64,000 bases of DNA from Mesorhizobium sp. SARCC-RB16n (GTDB lineage: Bacteria > Pseudomonadota > Alphaproteobacteria > Rhizobiales > Rhizobiaceae), in NCBI RefSeq assembly GCF_008520305.1, contig NZ_ML703264.1, positions 373,358-437,357 on the forward strand, read 5' to 3'. The notes beneath the pieces were generated by a model that saw only the letters and a program-made list of their open reading frames with translations, did no database searches and had not been told where the DNA came from. This document shows positions 9,038 through 17,776 of this stretch, in pieces. Made by a program: the position numbers and the translations under genes. The first letter of the stretch is position 1, and each line of letters begins with the position of its first letter.

Positions 9038-10177
9038 TCAATTGGTTTCGAGCGGCCTGCCCTGGCTGACGATCATGGCGCCGATGGCGTCGGTGTTCTC
9101 AGGCGTCGACTGGAAGCCCATCGCCGCCTCTTGCGGCTCACCCTGGACCGAGGAGATGACCCTCGTGTTCAAGGCTCCGCCAAAACGGGCGGCATCGGGC
9201 TCTTCCATGGGCTCCTGCATCGCAACTTCCATCGGCTTCGCCGAAACCCTTGCGGACTTTGTCGTCGGCGTGGCGGATGCCGTCAGATAGGTCTGCTGAG
9301 CGGGGGCGGTGCGGGCGGGCGAAGGCTTCGTCGCCGGTTCCGCCGCGGCGGCCATGTAGACCTGCTGTGCCGGAGCGGTGCGAGCGGTTGCCGTCTTGCT
9401 GAGGCGTGACGGTTCCGCCGCAGCGGTCATGTAAACCTGCTGTGCCGGCGCGGTGCGAGCGGTTGCCGTCTTGCTGGGGCGTGACGGTTCCGCCGCTGCG
9501 GTCATGTAGACCTGCTGTGGCGGAGCATTGCGAGCGGTCGCCTTGGCGGGGCGCGTCTCGACGGACGCAACACGCGTCGCGGGCACTCCCGGCAAGGTGG
9601 CCGGCGGCTCGGCGGAGGCTACCATCGGTTCGTCGGGCAGCGGCTGCCAGTTGCGGCCGCGCTTTTCGTAGAAGGCATTGCCGCCGGCAACCATGGTGTA
9701 ATGCATGTTCTTGTAGGGGAAGCGCAGACCGGCGGTGTGGAAATACATCGTGTTCTTGAGCTTGGCCTTGCGTTCGCCCTTGAGCACGGCATCGGCCGCC
9801 TCCTCGACATCGGGCATTGCGCGCGAATTCATCGGCCTGGTCATGACGCCCGGCGCGAACTGTCCGGGTTCACCGACCACTTCGCAGATGGTGCTGCCAT
9901 GATTTCCCGAGCGCAGCCGGTTCATCACCACCGTGCCGACGGCGATCATGCCGTCGCGGCTTGACCGGTTGGATTCGAAGAACATCGCCCGTTCCAGGCA
10001 TTCCCTGTCCTTCGGCGTATGGCTGTAGGCGCGCGAACTCAGGAAGCTCGGCGTGATGGCGTCGGTCAGGCTGGCTACGGACATGCCGTGCGAGGTGGTC
10101 TGGCTGCAAGCGGCCAAGAAAAGGGGAGACGTGATGACGCCGAGCAACAGCGGCGCCTTCCATCGCGTAGCAATCAA
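9038..10177 (-). CDS. Cell wall hydrolase (SleB/CwlJ-like) lipoprotein with repeat-rich C-terminus
   Basis: Predicted outer-envelope peptidoglycan hydrolase, 379 residues. The start is a TTG at 10177 preceded by a GAGAGGG ribosome site seven bases away. The N-terminus is a lipoprotein signal with lipobox LAAC (Cys24). Residues ~55-175 form the Hydrolase_2 (SleB) domain, with the conserved CLERAMFFESNRSSRDGMIAVGTVVMNR and YFHTAGLRFPYKNMHYT segments. After residue ~190 the protein is low-complexity and contains tandem 25-residue units centred on TAPAQQVYMTAAAEP. The tail is probably a periplasmic spacer or wall-interaction region. It lies between recR and ybaB on the same strand. Catalytic activity is inferred from the domain only. 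Confidence 0.87.
   Translation of the reverse strand: MIATRWKAPLLLGVITSPLFLAACSQTTSHGMSVASLTDAITPSFLSSRAYSHTPKDRECLERAMFFESNRSSRDGMIAVGTVVMNRLRSGNHGSTICEVVGEPGQFAPGVMTRPMNSRAMPDVEEAADAVLKGERKAKLKNTMYFHTAGLRFPYKNMHYTMVAGGNAFYEKRGRNWQPLPDEPMVASAEPPATLPGVPATRVASVETRPAKATARNAPPQQVYMTAAAEPSRPSKTATARTAPAQQVYMTAAAEPSRLSKTATARTAPAQQVYMAAAAEPATKPSPARTAPAQQTYLTASATPTTKSARVSAKPMEVAMQEPMEEPDAARFGGALNTRVISSVQGEPQEAAMGFQSTPENTDAIGAMIVSQGRPLETN
9364..9513 (-). repeat. 75-bp in-frame tandem repeat in the cell wall hydrolase gene
   Basis: Two near-identical 75-bp units (9364-9438 and 9439-9513) are flanked by degenerate copies, for about four units between roughly 9285 and 9540. Each encodes a 25-residue unit beginning ARTAPAQQVYM. 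The unit length keeps the frame, so copy number can change without breaking the protein. Confidence 0.9.
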
Positions 10178-10428
10178 CAGGTAACCCTCTCACTTCAATG
10201 CCCGCCCCCAGGCTGCGGCAAGAATGAGACACTTTCGGGCAAAATGATGGCCAAAACGTTATTAACGACGGACTGTTGCCGAATTGACACAAATTGAGGC
10301 TTTCCAGATAGATCGAGCCGTCGTTTCACACAGACGATGACCGCTCTCTCTTCGTTTCGCCGCAATTCCCTTGGGTAAACGCGATGCGCTTTTCCCCGGA
10401 AAACCGAGCGAAGCTTTGCCGGAACAGG

Positions 10429-10836
10429 CTATCGCCCGGCGGCGATTGCGGCCGGCTGGCCGGGTTCGACCTCTTCGATCTTCTCCGAAAACAGGCCTCG
10501 CCTGAGAAACAGCGCCCGCGCCTCCCTGGCGGTCGGCGCGATCTTGCCCGGCCAGTCGCTGTCGATGAACTCGGCCTTGGTAAAATCAGGATTCGTTTCG
10601 GAGGCCGCCTCCAGGAACTCGGCGATTTCCAGCACGATCGCGCGTTCGTCCTTCGAAAGCGCCGACGTGCCGGCCTCGATCGAAGGGCGGTGCACGAAAT
10701 CCTCGAAGAGATTGAAGTAGCCCTTGATGCCGACGAGATCGACACCCGCATCGCAATCGGCGAGAATTTCCAAAATCTCGTAGATCCTGTTGCGGATACG
10801 CTGCTCGATCAGTCTTTCGGATGGCTCGTCGATCAT
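10429..10836 (-). CDS. Conserved hypothetical protein
   Basis: A soluble, acidic and mostly helical protein of 135 residues from the ATG at 10836, or two codons longer from a GTG at 10842. I do not recognise a domain. The sequence opens MIDEPSERLIEQRIRNRIYEILEIL and includes YFNLFEDFVHRP, and has no signal peptide or membrane segment. It starts 14 bp downstream of ybaB on the same strand, so it is probably read in the dnaX-ybaB transcript. A frame on the opposite strand covers the same bases but lacks a ribosome site; the minus-strand choice rests on amino-acid composition and the operon direction. Confidence 0.6.
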   Translation of the reverse strand: MIDEPSERLIEQRIRNRIYEILEILADCDAGVDLVGIKGYFNLFEDFVHRPSIEAGTSALSKDERAIVLEIAEFLEAASETNPDFTKAEFIDSDWPGKIAPTAREARALFLRRGLFSEKIEEVEPGQPAAIAAGR

Positions 10837-10850
10837 GAGCACACCGAACG

Positions 10851-11174
10851 CTAGAAGGGCAGTTTCATTCCCGGCGGGATGGGCAGGCCGGCGGTCAGCG
10901 CCTTGGTCTTTTCCTGCATGATCTGCTCGACCTTGGCCTTGGCGTCATTGTGCGCGGCGAGAATCAAATCTTCCAGGATTTCGACCTCGTCTTCCTTGAA
11001 CAAAGACGAGTCGATCTTCAGCGACTTCATGTCGAACTTTCCGCTCAGCGTGACGCTGACCAGGCCGCCGCCGGCCTGGCCGCCAGCTTCGACCGTGGCG
11101 ATTTCGTCCTGCATGGCCTGGAACTTGGCCTGCATTTCCTTCGCCTTGCCCATCAGGCCGAGAAGATCTTTCAT
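10851..11174 (-). CDS. ybaB: YbaB/EbfC family nucleoid-associated protein
   Basis: Small DNA-binding nucleoid protein, 107 residues. The ATG at 11174 has AGGA nine bases upstream. The sequence [25 protein letters not shown] is the family's N-terminal helix, followed by the strand pair ...[19 protein letters not shown] and the [21 protein letters not shown] helix. It is 31 bp downstream of dnaX, the usual order in proteobacteria. The longer open frame upstream overlaps dnaX in another frame and is not coding. Confidence 0.95.
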   Translation of the reverse strand: MKDLLGLMGKAKEMQAKFQAMQDEIATVEAGGQAGGGLVSVTLSGKFDMKSLKIDSSLFKEDEVEILEDLILAAHNDAKAKVEQIMQEKTKALTAGLPIPPGMKLPF

Positions 11175-11205
11175 GGTTCCGATCCTTTGCGGATTGTGCT
11201 GGATA

Positions 11206-13035
11206 TCAGGGTTCGTCGTCATCTGCCGGCGGCTCGACCGGCATTTCGGCCTCGCTTGCGTCGGCGTCCGGCGTGTCGGGAATGCGCACATCGATGATCT
11301 TGGCGCCGGGAAAGCGAGCCAGGATGGCAGCCACGGTCGGGTCGTTCCTGGCATCGAGGAAGGCGTTTTCACGCTTCGTCGATTCCATTTCGGCCAGCGT
11401 CTGGCCGCCCTCTTCCTTCGACAGCGACACCAGCCAGCTGCGGCCGGTCCAGGCGCGCAGTTTCGTCGTCAGCTCGTTGAGCAACATCTTGGGCGCATCA
11501 TCGGTCAGGCTGACGTCGATGCGGCCAGGCTCGATGCGCACGAGGCGGATGCAGCGCTTGACCAGTACCTTGAAGGCGATGTCGCGCTGCGCGTCGGCAA
11601 GGGCAACGATGTCGGCCAGCGATTTCAGTGGCGCGGCTTGCGTCTCCGGCGCCGGCTGCGGGGGCGCGACGAAGGCGGCCGGAGCGGGCGTGGCCTCGAC
11701 CAGCCGCATGGTCTGCGCGCCGCCCGACCCGCCAGGCATGCGCGTCTGCGCTACGGCGCTGGCGCCACTGCCGCCAGCACCGCCATTGCCGGGGTTCACG
11801 GGCGCACCGTTCGGGCGCGGCGCGGCGCCAGTTGCCGAGGCGCCGCTCTCCAGCGATCTCAGCGCCTCGTCCAATGTCGGCAGGTCGGCAGCGTGCGCCA
11901 GCCGGATCAGCACCATTTCGGCGGCACTGACCGGCCGGTTGGACGACTGCACCTCGGGAATGCCCTTGAGCAACATCTGCCAGGTCCGCGACAGCACGCG
12001 CACCGACAGCGCCCTGGCGAAATCGGCGCCGCGCTGGCGCTCGTCCTGCGACAGGGAGGCATCGTCCATTGCGGTCGGCACGAAGCGCAGCCGGGTGACG
12101 AGGTGGTTGAACTCGGCCAGATCGGTGAGCACGGCGGCTGGATCGGCGCCGGTGTCGTATTGCGCGCGGAACTCGCCGAGTGCCGCCGCCACATCGCCCT
12201 TCATCACATATTCGAACAGATCGACGATGCGGGCGCGGTCGGCAAGGCCCAGCATGGCGCGCACGGCCTCGGCGCTGACCGAGCCGGCGCCATGGGCGAT
12301 CGCCTGGTCGAGAATGGAGAGCGAATCGCGGGCGGAACCTTCCGCCGCGCGCGCGATCATGGCCAGCGCGTCGTCGTCGACCGAAATGCCTTCCTTGCCG
12401 GCGATCGAGGAGAGATGCGCGACCAGCGCGCCGGCGTCGATGCGCCTGAGGTCGAAACGCTGGCAGCGCGACAAGACGGTGATCGGAACCTTGCGGATCT
12501 CGGTGGTGGCGAAGATGAATTTGACGTGCGGTGGCGGTTCTTCCAGCGTCTTCAACAGGCCATTGAAGGCCTGCGTCGACAGCATGTGCACTTCGTCGAT
12601 GATATAGACCTTGTAGCGGGCTGAAACCGGCGCATAGCGCACGCGCTCGATGATGTCCCTGATGTCGTCGATACCGGTGTGCGAGGCGGCGTCCATCTCG
12701 ATGACGTCGACATGGCGGCCTTCCATGATCGCCTGGCAATGCTCGCCAAGCACGGCGAGGTCGACCGACGGCTGGTCAATGGTGGCGGTTTTATAATTCA
12801 GGGCCCGCGCCAAGATGCGCGCGGTCGTGGTCTTGCCGACGCCGCGCACACCGGTCAGCATCCAGGCCTGGGCGATGCGGCCGGTGGCAAAAGCGTTGGT
12901 GAGGGTGCGCACCATCGGCTCCTGGCCGACCACCTCGGAGAAATTCGACGGACGGTATTTGCGCGCCAGCACGCGGTAGGCAGCGGCCTTGCCCGTCGCC
13001 AGACTATCCGTCCCCGAATTTCCGGCTTCGCTCAT
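11206..13035 (-). CDS. dnaX: DNA polymerase III subunits gamma/tau
   Basis: Clamp-loader ATPase, 609 residues. The N-terminal AAA+ domain starts [20 protein letters not shown], with Walker [19 protein letters not shown], Walker [10 protein letters not shown], sensor 1 [10 protein letters not shown] and an arginine-finger region [10 protein letters not shown]. Where Escherichia coli DnaX has a four-cysteine zinc module, this protein keeps only one Cys ([19 protein letters not shown]). Residues ~390-450 are a Gly/Ala/Pro-rich linker and the C-terminus is the tau region. The ATG at 13035 (MSEAGN) is preferred over an upstream TTG. The SRP RNA gene lies just upstream on the same strand. Confidence 0.97.
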   Translation of the reverse strand: MSEAGNSGTDSLATGKAAAYRVLARKYRPSNFSEVVGQEPMVRTLTNAFATGRIAQAWMLTGVRGVGKTTTARILARALNYKTATIDQPSVDLAVLGEHCQAIMEGRHVDVIEMDAASHTGIDDIRDIIERVRYAPVSARYKVYIIDEVHMLSTQAFNGLLKTLEEPPPHVKFIFATTEIRKVPITVLSRCQRFDLRRIDAGALVAHLSSIAGKEGISVDDDALAMIARAAEGSARDSLSILDQAIAHGAGSVSAEAVRAMLGLADRARIVDLFEYVMKGDVAAALGEFRAQYDTGADPAAVLTDLAEFNHLVTRLRFVPTAMDDASLSQDERQRGADFARALSVRVLSRTWQMLLKGIPEVQSSNRPVSAAEMVLIRLAHAADLPTLDEALRSLESGASATGAAPRPNGAPVNPGNGGAGGSGASAVAQTRMPGGSGGAQTMRLVEATPAPAAFVAPPQPAPETQAAPLKSLADIVALADAQRDIAFKVLVKRCIRLVRIEPGRIDVSLTDDAPKMLLNELTTKLRAWTGRSWLVSLSKEEGGQTLAEMESTKRENAFLDARNDPTVAAILARFPGAKIIDVRIPDTPDADASEAEMPVEPPADDDEP

Positions 13036-13139
13036 TCGCCCGTTAAGCTCCAAAAGGCCGCGCCCGAAGGCGCCGATTCCTGCGCATAGTCTCGCCCGCG
13101 CTGCAATGCGTCGTCAATGTCGCGAGGAGGGTCGATGAG

Positions 13140-13239
13140 GTGGGAGGCTGGAACAATGACCCGTTCCGGGCTCGTTAGGGCTGCTTCCTTCCGGACCTGA
13201 CCCGGTTGGCGAGTGGATCGTCCACCACCAACCTCCCGC
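13140..13239 (-). ncRNA. ffs: Signal recognition particle RNA, small bacterial (4.5S) type
   Basis: On the minus strand the apical domain is clearly present: GGTCAGGTCCGGAAGGAAGC followed by AGCC, the universally conserved Ffh-binding core with its GGAA tetraloop. The two ends pair: GGGAGGTTGG near 13237-13228 with CCAGCCTCCC at 13151-13142, giving a closed ~100-nt hairpin. Ends are estimated from the terminal helix. It sits immediately upstream of dnaX on the same strand, a common alphaproteobacterial location. No protein gene overlaps it. Confidence 0.93.
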
Positions 13240-13380
13240 TGTCCATATCGGCAATTGCGCGACGAAATGCAAGTGCGCAGGCAAATCGGCACCACGAACC
13301 ACGAGATTCGCTTGCAGCCCCGATGCAGCCGTTTTAGCGTTCAGGGTTTGATGAAGCCAAGAAAAGCAAGGGAAACGCCG

Positions 13381-13800
13381 ATGCTGCCGGGCCTGAAGGC
13401 CGGATTCACGCTGGATGCCCGGCTGGAGGCCGACAGCGAGCAGTTGATGTGGCTTGGGCTGTGCGAATTGCGGGTGATGAACGACCGCCGCTGGCCATGG
13501 CTGCTCCTGGTGCCGCAGCGGCCGGGCGCGGAGGAGATCCACGACATGACGCCGCTCGACCAGGCGATGCTGACCTTCGAGACCAATATGGTGGCGCAGG
13601 CGCTGAAGAAGGTGAGCGGCTGCACCAAGATCAATACCGGCGCGCTCGGCAACGTCGTGCGCCAACTGCATGTCCACATCGTCGGACGATCCGAGGGCGA
13701 TCCCGGCTGGCCCGGCCCGGTGTGGGGGCATGGCCTGCGCGAGCCCTATGAGCGTTCCGACCTGCGCCGGTTTGCCGAAACGATAAGGGCGGCGCTATAA
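13381..13800 (+). CDS. HIT (histidine triad) domain protein
   Basis: Probable nucleotide hydrolase/transferase of the HIT superfamily, 139 residues. The ATG at 13381 follows AAGGGA by eight bases; longer starts would run into the SRP RNA on the other strand. The active-site motif reads Q95-L-H97-V-H99-IVGR, so the first His of the classical HxHxH triad is Gln while the presumed nucleophile and third His remain. The following DPGWPGPVWG is typical of this bacterial subgroup. Upstream NTGALGN is the second family motif. Next gene is nudC, 51 bp downstream on the same strand. Confidence 0.88.
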   Translation: MLPGLKAGFTLDARLEADSEQLMWLGLCELRVMNDRRWPWLLLVPQRPGAEEIHDMTPLDQAMLTFETNMVAQALKKVSGCTKINTGALGNVVRQLHVHIVGRSEGDPGWPGPVWGHGLREPYERSDLRRFAETIRAAL

Positions 13801-13851
13801 GCCTTCCCGTGACTATCCCAAGCAAGTCCATCCCAAAGCACCAGAGTCCAC

Positions 13852-14793
13852 ATGAGCTTCCGCCTGTTTGACGCGCCCTTGCGCGAGCCGAGCCAGTTCG
13901 TCGGCTTCGCCGGCAACACGATCGACCGGCAATCGGAGAACCGCGCCGACGATTCGGTCGACAAGGCGCTGGCTGATCCGACGACACGGCTGCTTTTGAT
14001 GAATGGCGGCCGGCTCCACCTGAAACTGGCGGATGGCGGTTTCGACCCCTGGTACCGCGTCGCCGAGAGCGAGCCCTTCAGCCCTTCCTTCGACCAAGGC
14101 GTACTGCTCGGCTTTTCCGAACAGGGGCCGGTGCTGGCGGTGCTGGCGGGCATCGGTGCCGAACAGCTTCCCGAAACCGTCAAGGCGATCGATTACCGCT
14201 CGGTCTACATGCAAGGGCTGATCGACGACGCCGCCGCCGGCGCGATGGCGCAAGGGGCGGCCCTGCTCGCCTGGCACGCAAGCCACCGCTTCTGCAGCAA
14301 ATGCGGCGCCGAATCGCAGATGCGGGCGGGCGGCTACAAACGGCATTGCCCGAATTGCGGCACCGAGCATTTTCCGCGCACCGACCCGGTGGCGATCATG
14401 CTGACCGCGACGCGGGAGAAATGCCTGCTCGGGCGCGGCCGGCATTTTGGGCCAGGCATGTATTCGGCGCTTGCCGGCTTCATCGAGCCCGGCGAGACGA
14501 TTGAGGCGGCGGTCCGCCGCGAAACGCTGGAGGAGGCGGGCATCCGGCTCGGCCGCGTCGTCTACCATGCGAGCCAGCCCTGGCCGTTCCCCTATTCGCT
14601 GATGATCGGATGCTTCGGCGAGCCGCTCAATGAAGACATCCAGGCCGATCTCAATGAATTGGAGGACTGCCGCTGGTTTTTGCGCGACGAGGTGCGCCTG
14701 ATGCTGGAGCGTACGCACCCCGACAACCTGGTCACGCCGCCGAAAGGCGCCATCGCGCACCACCTCATCCGCGCCTGGGTCGACAGCGAATAG
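13852..14793 (+). CDS. nudC: NAD(+)/NADH diphosphatase (Nudix)
   Basis: Hydrolyses NADH to NMNH and AMP, and may also remove NAD caps from RNA as known for the family. 313 residues: an N-terminal domain, a zinc ribbon with Cys148, Cys151, Cys166 and Cys169, then the Nudix box at residues 209-231 (GFIEPGETIEAAVRRETLEE...). About fifteen residues after the box comes SQPWPFPYS, the signature that separates NudC-type NADH pyrophosphatases from other Nudix enzymes. All expected residues are present. Confidence 0.96.
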   Translation: MSFRLFDAPLREPSQFVGFAGNTIDRQSENRADDSVDKALADPTTRLLLMNGGRLHLKLADGGFDPWYRVAESEPFSPSFDQGVLLGFSEQGPVLAVLAGIGAEQLPETVKAIDYRSVYMQGLIDDAAAGAMAQGAALLAWHASHRFCSKCGAESQMRAGGYKRHCPNCGTEHFPRTDPVAIMLTATREKCLLGRGRHFGPGMYSALAGFIEPGETIEAAVRRETLEEAGIRLGRVVYHASQPWPFPYSLMIGCFGEPLNEDIQADLNELEDCRWFLRDEVRLMLERTHPDNLVTPPKGAIAHHLIRAWVDSE

Positions 14794-14823
14794 CGAATAT
14801 CGAAGTCATTGCAGGAGAGACAA

Positions 14824-15123
14824 ATGATCCGTCACACCGTCGTCTTCACGCTGAAGCACCCGCCCCACTCGCTGGAGGAAAAGCGGTTCCTCGTCGACGC
14901 CAGGAAAATCCTCTCGGCGATCCGGGGCGTCACGCATTTCGAGCAATTGCGGCAGATCAGCCCCAAGAACGACTATCAGTTCGGCTTCTCGATGGAGTTC
15001 GCCGACCAGGCCGCTTACACTAGGTACAACGACCATCCCGACCACGTCGCCTTCGTGCGCGACCGCTGGGTGCCGGAGGTCGAAACCTTCATGGAAATCG
15101 ACTATGTGCCGTTGGGCTGGTAG
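14824..15123 (+). CDS. Dabb (stress-responsive alpha/beta barrel) domain protein
   Basis: 99-residue protein of the dimeric alpha/beta barrel superfamily. It begins MIRHTVVFTLKHP, typical of Dabb proteins, and contains GVTHFEQLRQISPKNDYQFGFSMEF and HPDHVAFVRDRWVPEVETF. The ATG at 14824 is preceded by GGAGAGA. Thirty bases separate it from nudC, so it is probably co-transcribed. It converges on pheA with one base between stops. The biochemical role of this subgroup is not established. Confidence 0.87.
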   Translation: MIRHTVVFTLKHPPHSLEEKRFLVDARKILSAIRGVTHFEQLRQISPKNDYQFGFSMEFADQAAYTRYNDHPDHVAFVRDRWVPEVETFMEIDYVPLGW

Positions 15124-15124
15124 C

Positions 15125-15988
15125 TCAATCCGCCACCTTCCACTGCTCGCGTGACTGGCTGGCCGGATAGACGCCGAGTATCCGCACTTCGCGCGAAAAG
15201 AAGCGGAGCTCATCCAGCGCCAGCTTGACCAGCGGATCGTCGGGATGGCCTTCGATGTCGGCGTAGAACAGCGTCGCCGTGAAGGCACCCAATTGGTAGC
15301 TCTCGAGCTTGGTCATGTTGATGCCGTTGGTGGCGAAGCCGCCCATGGCCTTGTAGAGCGCGGCCGGCACGTTGCGGACGCGGAAGATGAAGGTCGTCAT
15401 CATCTTGACGTCCGGTGCCGGGCGCTCTGCCCATTGTTTACTCTTGGTCAGGACGACGAAGCGGGTGACGTTGCTGTCGGTGTCCTCGACATTCTCCTCG
15501 ATAATGTCGAGCCCGTAGAGCGTCGCGGCCAGCGCCGGGGCTAGCGCGGCCATGGTGCGATCCTTGACCTCGGAGACCATTTTGGCGGCGCCCGCCGTGT
15601 CCCCCGCGACTACTCCCTTCCACCCATTCTTGCGGATGTATTTGCGGCACTGGCCGAGCGCGTGGATGTGAGTGTGCACGGTCTTGATTTCGTCGCGCTT
15701 GACGCCCGGCAGCACCATCAGCTGAAAATGGATCGGCAGGAAATACTCGCCGACGATGTGCATCCTCGATTCCGGCAGGAGATGGTGGATGTCTGCGACG
15801 CGTCCGGCGATGGTGTTTTCGATCGGGATCATGGCGAGATCGGCCTTGCCGGTCTCGACGGCATTGAATGCGTCCTCGAAGGTCGGGCACGGCAACGGCT
15901 CCATCGAGGGATAGACGTTGCGGCAGGCGGTGTCGGAATTGGCGCCCGGCTCGCCCTGGAAGGATATTCTGTTGGTCTTTTCAGGCAT
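15125..15988 (-). CDS. pheA: Prephenate dehydratase
   Basis: Converts prephenate to phenylpyruvate in phenylalanine synthesis. 287 residues, the monofunctional dehydratase (no chorismate mutase domain). The N-terminal PDT domain has ISFQGEPGANSDTA and the catalytic Thr in NVTRFVVL. The C-terminal ACT domain (TTFIFRVRNVPAALYKAMGGFATNGINMTKLES) is the allosteric phenylalanine site. It starts nine bases after the kdsB stop on the same strand, an arrangement commonly seen in rhizobia. Confidence 0.96.
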   Translation of the reverse strand: MPEKTNRISFQGEPGANSDTACRNVYPSMEPLPCPTFEDAFNAVETGKADLAMIPIENTIAGRVADIHHLLPESRMHIVGEYFLPIHFQLMVLPGVKRDEIKTVHTHIHALGQCRKYIRKNGWKGVVAGDTAGAAKMVSEVKDRTMAALAPALAATLYGLDIIEENVEDTDSNVTRFVVLTKSKQWAERPAPDVKMMTTFIFRVRNVPAALYKAMGGFATNGINMTKLESYQLGAFTATLFYADIEGHPDDPLVKLALDELRFFSREVRILGVYPASQSREQWKVAD

Positions 15989-15997
15989 GCTGATATC

Positions 15998-16726
15998 TCA
16001 ATTTGAAAGGATTTCCCTGGCACGGTCCAGGTCTTCAGGCGTGTCGACGCCAAGCGGCAGCGACCGGACGATCTCGGCGTCGATGCGCATGCCGGCTTCC
16101 AGCGCCCGGAGCTGCTCCAGCCGTTCGCGGCGCTCCAGCGGCGACGGTTTCAGCGCGACGAAACGCTCGAGCGCGGCGCGGCGATAGGCGTAGAGACCGA
16201 CATGGTGATAAAGCGGCCCCTCGCCCCAAGGTGCCGTGCCCCGGGTGAAATAAAGCGCCCGCAGCCGTGTGCCGGAGAGCGGTGAACCGATAATCTTGAC
16301 GACGTTGGGATTGGTCTTTTCCTCCTCGCGGACGATCTCGACGCCGAGCGTGGCGATGTCCACCGCCTTGTCTTCGAACGGCCTGAGCGAGGCGGCGATG
16401 ATGGCGGGATCGATGGTCGGCAGGTCGCCCTGCACATTGACGATCGTTTCGACCTTGCCCCCGGGATCAAGCGCCAACAGAGCTTCATGGATACGGTCGG
16501 AGCCGGATTCGTGGTCGACGCGCGTCATGACGGCCTCGAAACCGTGCGCGCGCACAGCTTCGGCCACGCTTTGCGTGTCGGTCGCCACCACCACCCGGCC
16601 AAGCCCGGCTTCGGCCGCGCGGCGGGCGACGTGAACGATCATCGGCGCGCCCGATATGTCGGCCAGCGGCTTGCCCGGCAGGCGCGTCGAGGCCATGCGG
16701 GCCGGTATCAGGATCAGGGTGGACAT
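15998..16726 (-). CDS. kdsB: 3-deoxy-manno-octulosonate cytidylyltransferase
   Basis: Activates KDO as CMP-KDO for lipopolysaccharide core assembly in the cytoplasm. 242 residues from the ATG at 16726. Key motifs are [16 protein letters not shown] (CTP-binding loop), [15 protein letters not shown] (metal/CTP site) and [16 protein letters not shown]. The frame is open 30 codons upstream, but the family's N-terminus is [12 protein letters not shown] 193-bp divergent intergenic region separates it from the cytochrome c gene. Confidence 0.96.
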   Translation of the reverse strand: MSTLILIPARMASTRLPGKPLADISGAPMIVHVARRAAEAGLGRVVVATDTQSVAEAVRAHGFEAVMTRVDHESGSDRIHEALLALDPGGKVETIVNVQGDLPTIDPAIIAASLRPFEDKAVDIATLGVEIVREEEKTNPNVVKIIGSPLSGTRLRALYFTRGTAPWGEGPLYHHVGLYAYRRAALERFVALKPSPLERRERLEQLRALEAGMRIDAEIVRSLPLGVDTPEDLDRAREILSN

Positions 16727-16919
16727 CAGTCTGGCAAGGCGTTCAAAAAGAGGAGGGGAAAAGTGGCAAAAGGTCTCACTGGCAGCGCCCTTATAGGTGT
16801 TGCAACGCCCGAGCAAAAGACCTAGTTTCCGCCCGATTTGACCGGCTCTGGAGGGCAGGTCTCGATACCGACGGACGGAGTGGACGGATCAGTCCGCCGG
16901 AAAAGGGAGCAAGGGGCGA

Positions 16920-17609
16920 ATGGATTCCAACGAAGTCAACAAACTGCTCGCCGGATTGCTCGGAACCGTTTTCGTCGTTTTCTCGGTCGGGCTGGTGTCG
17001 GACGCGCTGTTTGCCTCGCCGGCCCCGGAAAAGCCTGGCTTCGCCATCGAGGCAGCGGAACCCGCCGAAGGTGGCGCCGCCGCACCGGCAGCAGCCGAAA
17101 AGCCGATCGCCGACCTCTTGGCCAGCGCCAGCGTCGACCAAGGCGCTGCCATCTTCAAGAAGTGCCAAGCGTGCCATTCCGGCGAAAAGGGCGGTCCCAA
17201 CAAGGTCGGCCCGGATCTCTGGGATCTCGTCGACCGCCCGGTCGCAGAGCATGAAGGCTTCGCCTATTCGGCCGGCATGAAGGAATTCTCCAAGGGCGGC
17301 AGCGAGAAGTGGACCTACGACAACATCAACCACTTCATCACCTCGCCGAAGAAATTCGTGAAGGGCACGGCGATGGGCTTCGCCGGCCTGCCGAAGGAAG
17401 AAGACCGCGCCAACGTCATCGCCTATCTGCGCACGCTGTCGGACAATCCCAAGCCGCTGCCGGCGCCGGGCGCCGCTGCGGACGCCTCGGCGCCCGCCAA
17501 GCCGGCCGGTGGAGCCGCCCCGGCGAAGCCCGCTGACGGCGCCGCACCGGCCAAGCCTGCGGCACCAGCCGCTCCGGCAGCACCAGCTCCCGCTGCACCG
17601 GCCAAATAA
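16920..17609 (+). CDS. Membrane-anchored c-type cytochrome (CycM-like)
   Basis: Electron carrier attached by an uncleaved N-terminal helix (residues ~8-30, [22 protein letters not shown]) with its heme domain in the periplasm. The heme site is C82-QA-C85-H86, with the probable methionine ligand in [10 protein letters not shown]. The domain resembles mitochondrial cytochrome c and rhizobial CycM (cytochrome c552), which donates electrons to an aa3-type oxidase. After residue ~180 there is a tail of about 50 residues made almost entirely of Ala, Pro and Lys, longer than usual. A terminator follows. Confidence 0.93.
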   Translation: MDSNEVNKLLAGLLGTVFVVFSVGLVSDALFASPAPEKPGFAIEAAEPAEGGAAAPAAAEKPIADLLASASVDQGAAIFKKCQACHSGEKGGPNKVGPDLWDLVDRPVAEHEGFAYSAGMKEFSKGGSEKWTYDNINHFITSPKKFVKGTAMGFAGLPKEEDRANVIAYLRTLSDNPKPLPAPGAAADASAPAKPAGGAAPAKPADGAAPAKPAAPAAPAAPAPAAPAK

Positions 17610-17633
17610 CCAGATTTTATCTCGACGATCTTG

Positions 17634-17661
17634 AAAAAGCCGGGTTCAGCCCGGCTTTTTT
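17634..17661 (+). terminator. Rho-independent terminator after cytochrome c gene
   Basis: Six-bp GC stem GCCGGG / CCCGGC with a TTCAG loop, followed by six T. The stem is extended by five A on the left pairing with the T run, so it could work in both directions. Confidence 0.9.
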
Positions 17662-17776
17662 GTTGAGAAAATGCCTGGTGCGGCGACAAAGCCGGGCCAT
17701 TGCGGTTTTCACGAGCGCCAAATCATCTAGGATTGCCCTTCTGGATGATCTGGCACGCATCGCGAAGGGATAGTGC

